Part shown: one piece after another, positions 6,402-9,365 of the stretch | Layout: every line of letters begins with the position of its first letter | Position numbering within the stretch: the stretch's first letter is position 1 | NCBI GenBank assembly: GCA_947460165.1 | Contig: CANHKH010000101.1 | Location: 1-9,365, forward strand | Source: Comamonadaceae bacterium | Lineage (GTDB): Bacteria > Pseudomonadota > Gammaproteobacteria > Burkholderiales > Burkholderiaceae_C | Length of the DNA: 9,365 bases | Reading direction: 5' to 3' | Translations under genes and position numbers: made by a program | The notes under the pieces: model-generated | The model's database searches: none | Seen by the model: only the letters and a program-made list of their open reading frames with translations | Told to the model about the DNA's origin: nothing

Positions 6402-8540
6402 ATGAAGACGATTCGCTACACGGTCGAAGACGGCATTGCCACCCTCACCTTTGACGAGCCTGACTCCCCCGTCAACACCATGTGCCTGCAGTGGCAAAGC
6501 GATTTGAGCGAGGCCACCGCCCGCGTGCTGGCCGACCGGGCGCAGCTGCGCGGGCTGATTTTGGCCTCGGCCAAGAGCACGTTTTTTGCAGGCGCCGACC
6601 TCAAGGCCGTGATGCGCCTCACCCCGGCCGATGCACCTCAGGTGTACGCCGAGGTTGAGCGCATGAAAAAGAACTTTCGCACGCTGGAAACGCTGGGCAT
6701 CCCGGTGGTCAGCTGCCTGGACGGCTCGGCCCTGGGCGGCGGCTGGGAGGTGGCACTCATAGGCCACCACCGCATTGCCGTGGACCAGCCACGCACCCAG
6801 CTGGGCCTGCCTGAGGTGACGCTGGGCCTCTTGCCCGGGGCCAGCGGCGTGACCAAAATGGTGCGCCACCTGGGCCTGCTGGCCGCCCAACCCTTCCTGC
6901 TGGAGGGCAAGCTGTTCAGCCCCCGGCAAGCGGCTGAGATGGGCCTGGTGCATGAGCTGGTGGCCACGGCCGCCGACCTGCAGCCACAGGCTGTGGCCTG
7001 GATCGCCGCCCACCCGCACAGCCAGCACCCTTGGGACGCCAAAGGCTGGCGCATTCCCGGCGGCGATGCGCGCAGCCCCAAAATCGCCAGCGCGCTGGCA
7101 GTGGCGCCCGCCATGCTCAAGAAAAAAACACGCGGCCTCTTGCCCGCGCCCGAGGCGATTTTGGCCTGCATGGTCGAGGGCAGCTTGGTGGACATGGACA
7201 CCGCCTTGCGCATCGAAAGCAGGCACCTGGCCCAGCTCATGACCACGGGACAGGCGCAGACCATGATCAACACCTTTTTCTTCAACCTGAACGCCGTCAA
7301 AAGCGGCGCGGCCCGCCCCCAAGACGTGCCGCGTTTCAAACCACAAAAGGTGGGCGTGGTGGGCGCCGGCATGATGGGCGCGGGCATCGCCTGGGCGCAA
7401 GCCAGCCGCGGCATGGCCACCGTGCTGGTCGACACAGACCTCGCCCGGGCCGAAGCCGGCAAGGCCTACAGCCACAAGCTCTCGCAGCAGCGCGTGGACA
7501 AAGGCCGCATGACGGCCGAGCAACAGGCCGAGCTGCTGGCCCGCATCACCGCCACCGACCGCATGGCCCAGTTGCAAGGCTGCGAGCTGGTGATCGAAGC
7601 AGTGTTCGAGCAGCGCGCGCTCAAGGCGCGCGTCACGAAAGAGGCCGAGGCCCAGCTGGCGCCCGGCGCCATCATGGCGTCCAACACCTCCACCTTGCCC
7701 ATAGGTGGGCTGGCGCAGGCCAGCGGCCGACCCGAGCAGTTCATTGGCATTCACTTTTTCAGCCCGGTGGACAAAATGCAGCTGGTCGAGATCATCCGTG
7801 GCCCGCAGACCAGCGAGAGCACCGTGGCCCGCGCCATGGACTATGTGCAGGCCTTGGGCAAGCTGCCCATTGTGGTGAACGACTCGCGCGGCTTTTTCAC
7901 CAGCCGCACCTTTGGCACCTATGTGATGGAGGGCGCGGCCATGCTGGGCGAAGGCATCCCGGCGGCTGTCATTGAAAACGCCGCCGTTCAAGCGGGCATG
8001 CCGGTGGGGCCGCTGGCCGTCATCGACGAAACCTCGCTCACCCTGGCCGTGCATGTGCTTGAGCAAACCCGTGCCGACTTGGCAGCCCAAGGCCACACCT
8101 ACACCCCCACGCCCGGCGAGATACTGGTAGAAAAAATGGTGCAAGCCGGCCGGGGCGGCCGCGCCGCAGGCGCAGGTTTTTACGACTACCCAGCAGGCCA
8201 GCCCAAGCATTTGTGGCCAGGGCTGCAGGCCCAGTTTGGCAGACCTGACCACGCTTGGGACCTGCGCGAGATCAAAGACCGGCTGCTCTACCGCCAAGCC
8301 GTGGAAACCGCCCGCTGCCTGACCGAAGGCGTGCTGACCAGCGTGCATGAAGCCAACATAGGCTCGATTTTTGGCATTGGCTTTCCGGCCTGGACAGGCG
8401 GGGCACTGCAGTTCATCTACAGCCAAGGTGTCGCCGAGTTTGCAGCGCGCAGCAACAAGCTGGCCGAGCGGCACGGCGAGGGCTTTAGACTGACGGGCGC
8501 TGTGCAAACCAGCCTTCTTGCGCACCAACCGCGTTGGTGA
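6402..8540 (+). CDS. fadB: Fatty-acid oxidation multifunctional enzyme: enoyl-CoA hydratase / 3-hydroxyacyl-CoA dehydrogenase
   Basis: A 712-residue two-enzyme protein, the alpha subunit of the beta-oxidation complex, catalysing hydration of trans-2-enoyl-CoA and NAD-dependent oxidation of L-3-hydroxyacyl-CoA. The N-terminal crotonase domain (about 1-190) has the oxyanion-hole segment GADL at 64-67 and both catalytic glutamates: Glu116 in GGGWE and Glu138 in LPEVTLGLLPG. After a linker, the Rossmann domain starts near 315 with GAGMMG at 321-326. It carries Glu399/Glu403 in VIEAVFE, SNTST at 427-431, and the catalytic His451 in HFFSPVDKM. The C-terminal dehydrogenase domains include DSRGFF from 494 and GIGFP at 658-662. 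Length is close to E. coli FadJ (714) and FadB (729). ATG 6402 follows the thiolase stop by one base. The fadB symbol denotes the family; fadJ is equally defensible. Confidence 0.95.
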   Translation: MKTIRYTVEDGIATLTFDEPDSPVNTMCLQWQSDLSEATARVLADRAQLRGLILASAKSTFFAGADLKAVMRLTPADAPQVYAEVERMKKNFRTLETLGIPVVSCLDGSALGGGWEVALIGHHRIAVDQPRTQLGLPEVTLGLLPGASGVTKMVRHLGLLAAQPFLLEGKLFSPRQAAEMGLVHELVATAADLQPQAVAWIAAHPHSQHPWDAKGWRIPGGDARSPKIASALAVAPAMLKKKTRGLLPAPEAILACMVEGSLVDMDTALRIESRHLAQLMTTGQAQTMINTFFFNLNAVKSGAARPQDVPRFKPQKVGVVGAGMMGAGIAWAQASRGMATVLVDTDLARAEAGKAYSHKLSQQRVDKGRMTAEQQAELLARITATDRMAQLQGCELVIEAVFEQRALKARVTKEAEAQLAPGAIMASNTSTLPIGGLAQASGRPEQFIGIHFFSPVDKMQLVEIIRGPQTSESTVARAMDYVQALGKLPIVVNDSRGFFTSRTFGTYVMEGAAMLGEGIPAAVIENAAVQAGMPVGPLAVIDETSLTLAVHVLEQTRADLAAQGHTYTPTPGEILVEKMVQAGRGGRAAGAGFYDYPAGQPKHLWPGLQAQFGRPDHAWDLREIKDRLLYRQAVETARCLTEGVLTSVHEANIGSIFGIGFPAWTGGALQFIYSQGVAEFAARSNKLAERHGEGFRLTGAVQTSLLAHQPRW
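8523..8539 (+). terminator. Hairpin over the stop codon of the multifunctional enzyme gene, possible weak terminator
   Basis: CACCAAC (8523-8529) pairs perfectly with GTTGGTG (8533-8539) around a CGC loop. A T-rich stretch (CTTTCATTTTTAG) follows after about five bases. The seven-pair stem is the longest in the window, but the T-run is not adjacent, so attenuation or 3'-end protection is as likely as termination. Confidence 0.35.
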
Positions 8541-8571
8541 GCCCCTTTCATTTTTAGATTTTTACGCATAC

Positions 8572-9315
8572 ATGCAACGACTCCAAGGCAAGGTCAGCAT
8601 CATCACAGGCGCAGGCCAAGGCATAGGTCTGGCCACGGCGGTCAAGTTCGCGCGCGAAGGCGCCACCGTGGTGGTGGCCGATGTGCGGCAAACGTCGGTG
8701 GACGCGGCCGTGGCCGCCTGCCAGGCCGAAGGCGCCCCCACCCTGGGCCTGCTCATGGACGTGACCGACCGGGCGCAAGTCGATGCCGTGGTGGCGCGGG
8801 TCTTGGCGGAGTTTGGCCGCATCGACGTGTTGGTCAACAACGCCGGCATCACTCAGGATGCCCGCCTGCAAAAAATGACGCAAGCGCAGTTTGACCGCGT
8901 CATCGACGTCAACCTTCGCGGTGTGTTCCACTGCAGCCAAGCCGTGGCCGATGCCATGGTGGCGCAAGGCAGCGGCGTCATTTTGAACGCCAGCTCTGTG
9001 GTGGGGATTTACGGCAACTTTGGCCAAACCAACTACGCGGCCACCAAGTTTGGCGTGATCGGCTTTACCAAAACCTGGAGCCGCGAGCTCGGCCCCAAAG
9101 GCGTGCGCGTGAACGCGGTGGCCCCAGGCTTTATCCACACCCCCATCTTGAACACCATCCCCGAGAACGTGCTCAAAGACATGGAGCAACGCGTGCCCTT
9201 GCGCCGCCTGGGCCAGCCCGAAGAAATCGCCAACGTCTACGCCTTTTTGGCCAGCGACGAGGCCAGCTACGTCAACGGCGCGGTGCTGGAGGTGTGCGGC
9301 GGCATGACGGTGTGA
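8572..9315 (+). CDS. Short-chain dehydrogenase/reductase, FabG-like, probably NAD(H)-dependent
   Basis: A 247-residue classical short-chain dehydrogenase resembling 3-oxoacyl-ACP/CoA reductases. The cofactor motif TGAGQGIG spans residues 12-19, NNAG spans 89-92, and the catalytic tetrad is Asn114, Ser142, Tyr155 and Lys159 (YAATK). The C-terminal VNGAVLEVCGG closes the fold. Asp37 at the end of the second beta strand (VVVADVR) is the acidic residue that normally favours NAD(H) over NADP(H). FabG proper is NADPH-dependent, so a catabolic 3-hydroxyacyl-CoA or alcohol dehydrogenase role fits the neighbours better than fatty-acid synthesis. This is inference; the substrate is unknown. ATG 8572 is chosen because it starts MQRLQGKVSIITG, the usual distance before the first beta strand. 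The frame is open back to a TTG at 8518, but that segment looks non-conserved. The 31-base gap before it is AT-rich and has no Shine-Dalgarno site, so expression may be partly separate from the upstream gene. Confidence 0.92.
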   Translation: MQRLQGKVSIITGAGQGIGLATAVKFAREGATVVVADVRQTSVDAAVAACQAEGAPTLGLLMDVTDRAQVDAVVARVLAEFGRIDVLVNNAGITQDARLQKMTQAQFDRVIDVNLRGVFHCSQAVADAMVAQGSGVILNASSVVGIYGNFGQTNYAATKFGVIGFTKTWSRELGPKGVRVNAVAPGFIHTPILNTIPENVLKDMEQRVPLRRLGQPEEIANVYAFLASDEASYVNGAVLEVCGGMTV

Positions 9316-9322
9316 AGCCCTT

Positions 9323-9348
9323 TGAATTGGGGTCATGAATTGGGGTCA
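9323..9348. repeat. Exact 13-base tandem repeat near the right edge
   Basis: TGAATTGGGGTCA occurs twice in direct succession (9323-9335 and 9336-9348), just after the stop codon of the short-chain dehydrogenase, and is followed by GATACACATTGATCC. GAATTGGGGTCAGA resembles short sequences I recall near IS200-like/REP-associated transposase genes and other intergenic repeats in proteobacteria. No transposase is inside the window, so its nature is open. Confidence 0.6.
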
Positions 9349-9365
9349 GATACACATTGATCCAG

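Overview
The window reads as ordinary chromosome of a high-GC Gram-negative bacterium, most likely a betaproteobacterium of the Burkholderiales and plausibly Comamonadaceae. This rests on G/C-rich third codon positions, weak Shine-Dalgarno sites, a CACAAT-type -10 element just upstream of galE, and several acyl-CoA catabolic genes packed together. No 16S or other marker is present, so the placement is an inference. It holds seven protein genes: six intact and one cut by the left edge. I see no RNA gene, CRISPR array, phage gene or transposase gene, and no gene-free stretch over 300 bases.

Left block (1-2728, + strand): the C-terminal part of an APH-fold phosphotransferase, then an acyl-CoA dehydrogenase of the ACAD10/ACAD11 type, then a Nu-class (YfcG-like) glutathione transferase. 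The first two match, as separate genes, the two domains fused in human ACAD10/ACAD11. They are therefore candidates for catabolism of 4-hydroxy acids through phosphorylated acyl-CoA intermediates. The glutathione transferase follows 55 bases later and may be co-transcribed.

Middle (2823-3833, +): galE, UDP-glucose 4-epimerase, with a possible promoter of its own. It looks functionally unrelated to its neighbours. It ends tail-to-tail with a second acyl-CoA dehydrogenase (3880-5052, - strand). That enzyme has the long-chain/isovaleryl type of active site and a convincing intrinsic terminator in the 46-base gap.

Right block (5195-9315, +): divergent from the second dehydrogenase lie a FadA-type thiolase and, one base after its stop, a FadB/FadJ-type multifunctional enzyme (enoyl-CoA hydratase plus 3-hydroxyacyl-CoA dehydrogenase). 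A FabG-like short-chain dehydrogenase with an NAD-type cofactor site follows. Together with the divergent dehydrogenase, the thiolase and multifunctional enzyme cover the four core beta-oxidation steps: dehydrogenation, hydration, second dehydrogenation and thiolysis. The 142-base divergent spacer carries two CTAG-centred palindromes 17 bases apart, a candidate operator. The last 50 bases hold an exact 13-base tandem repeat that may mark the edge of a repeat or mobile element outside the window.

Overall this is a fatty-acid/acyl-CoA degradation neighbourhood. The most interesting part is the split ACAD11-like pair at the left. I did not find a clearly new system.
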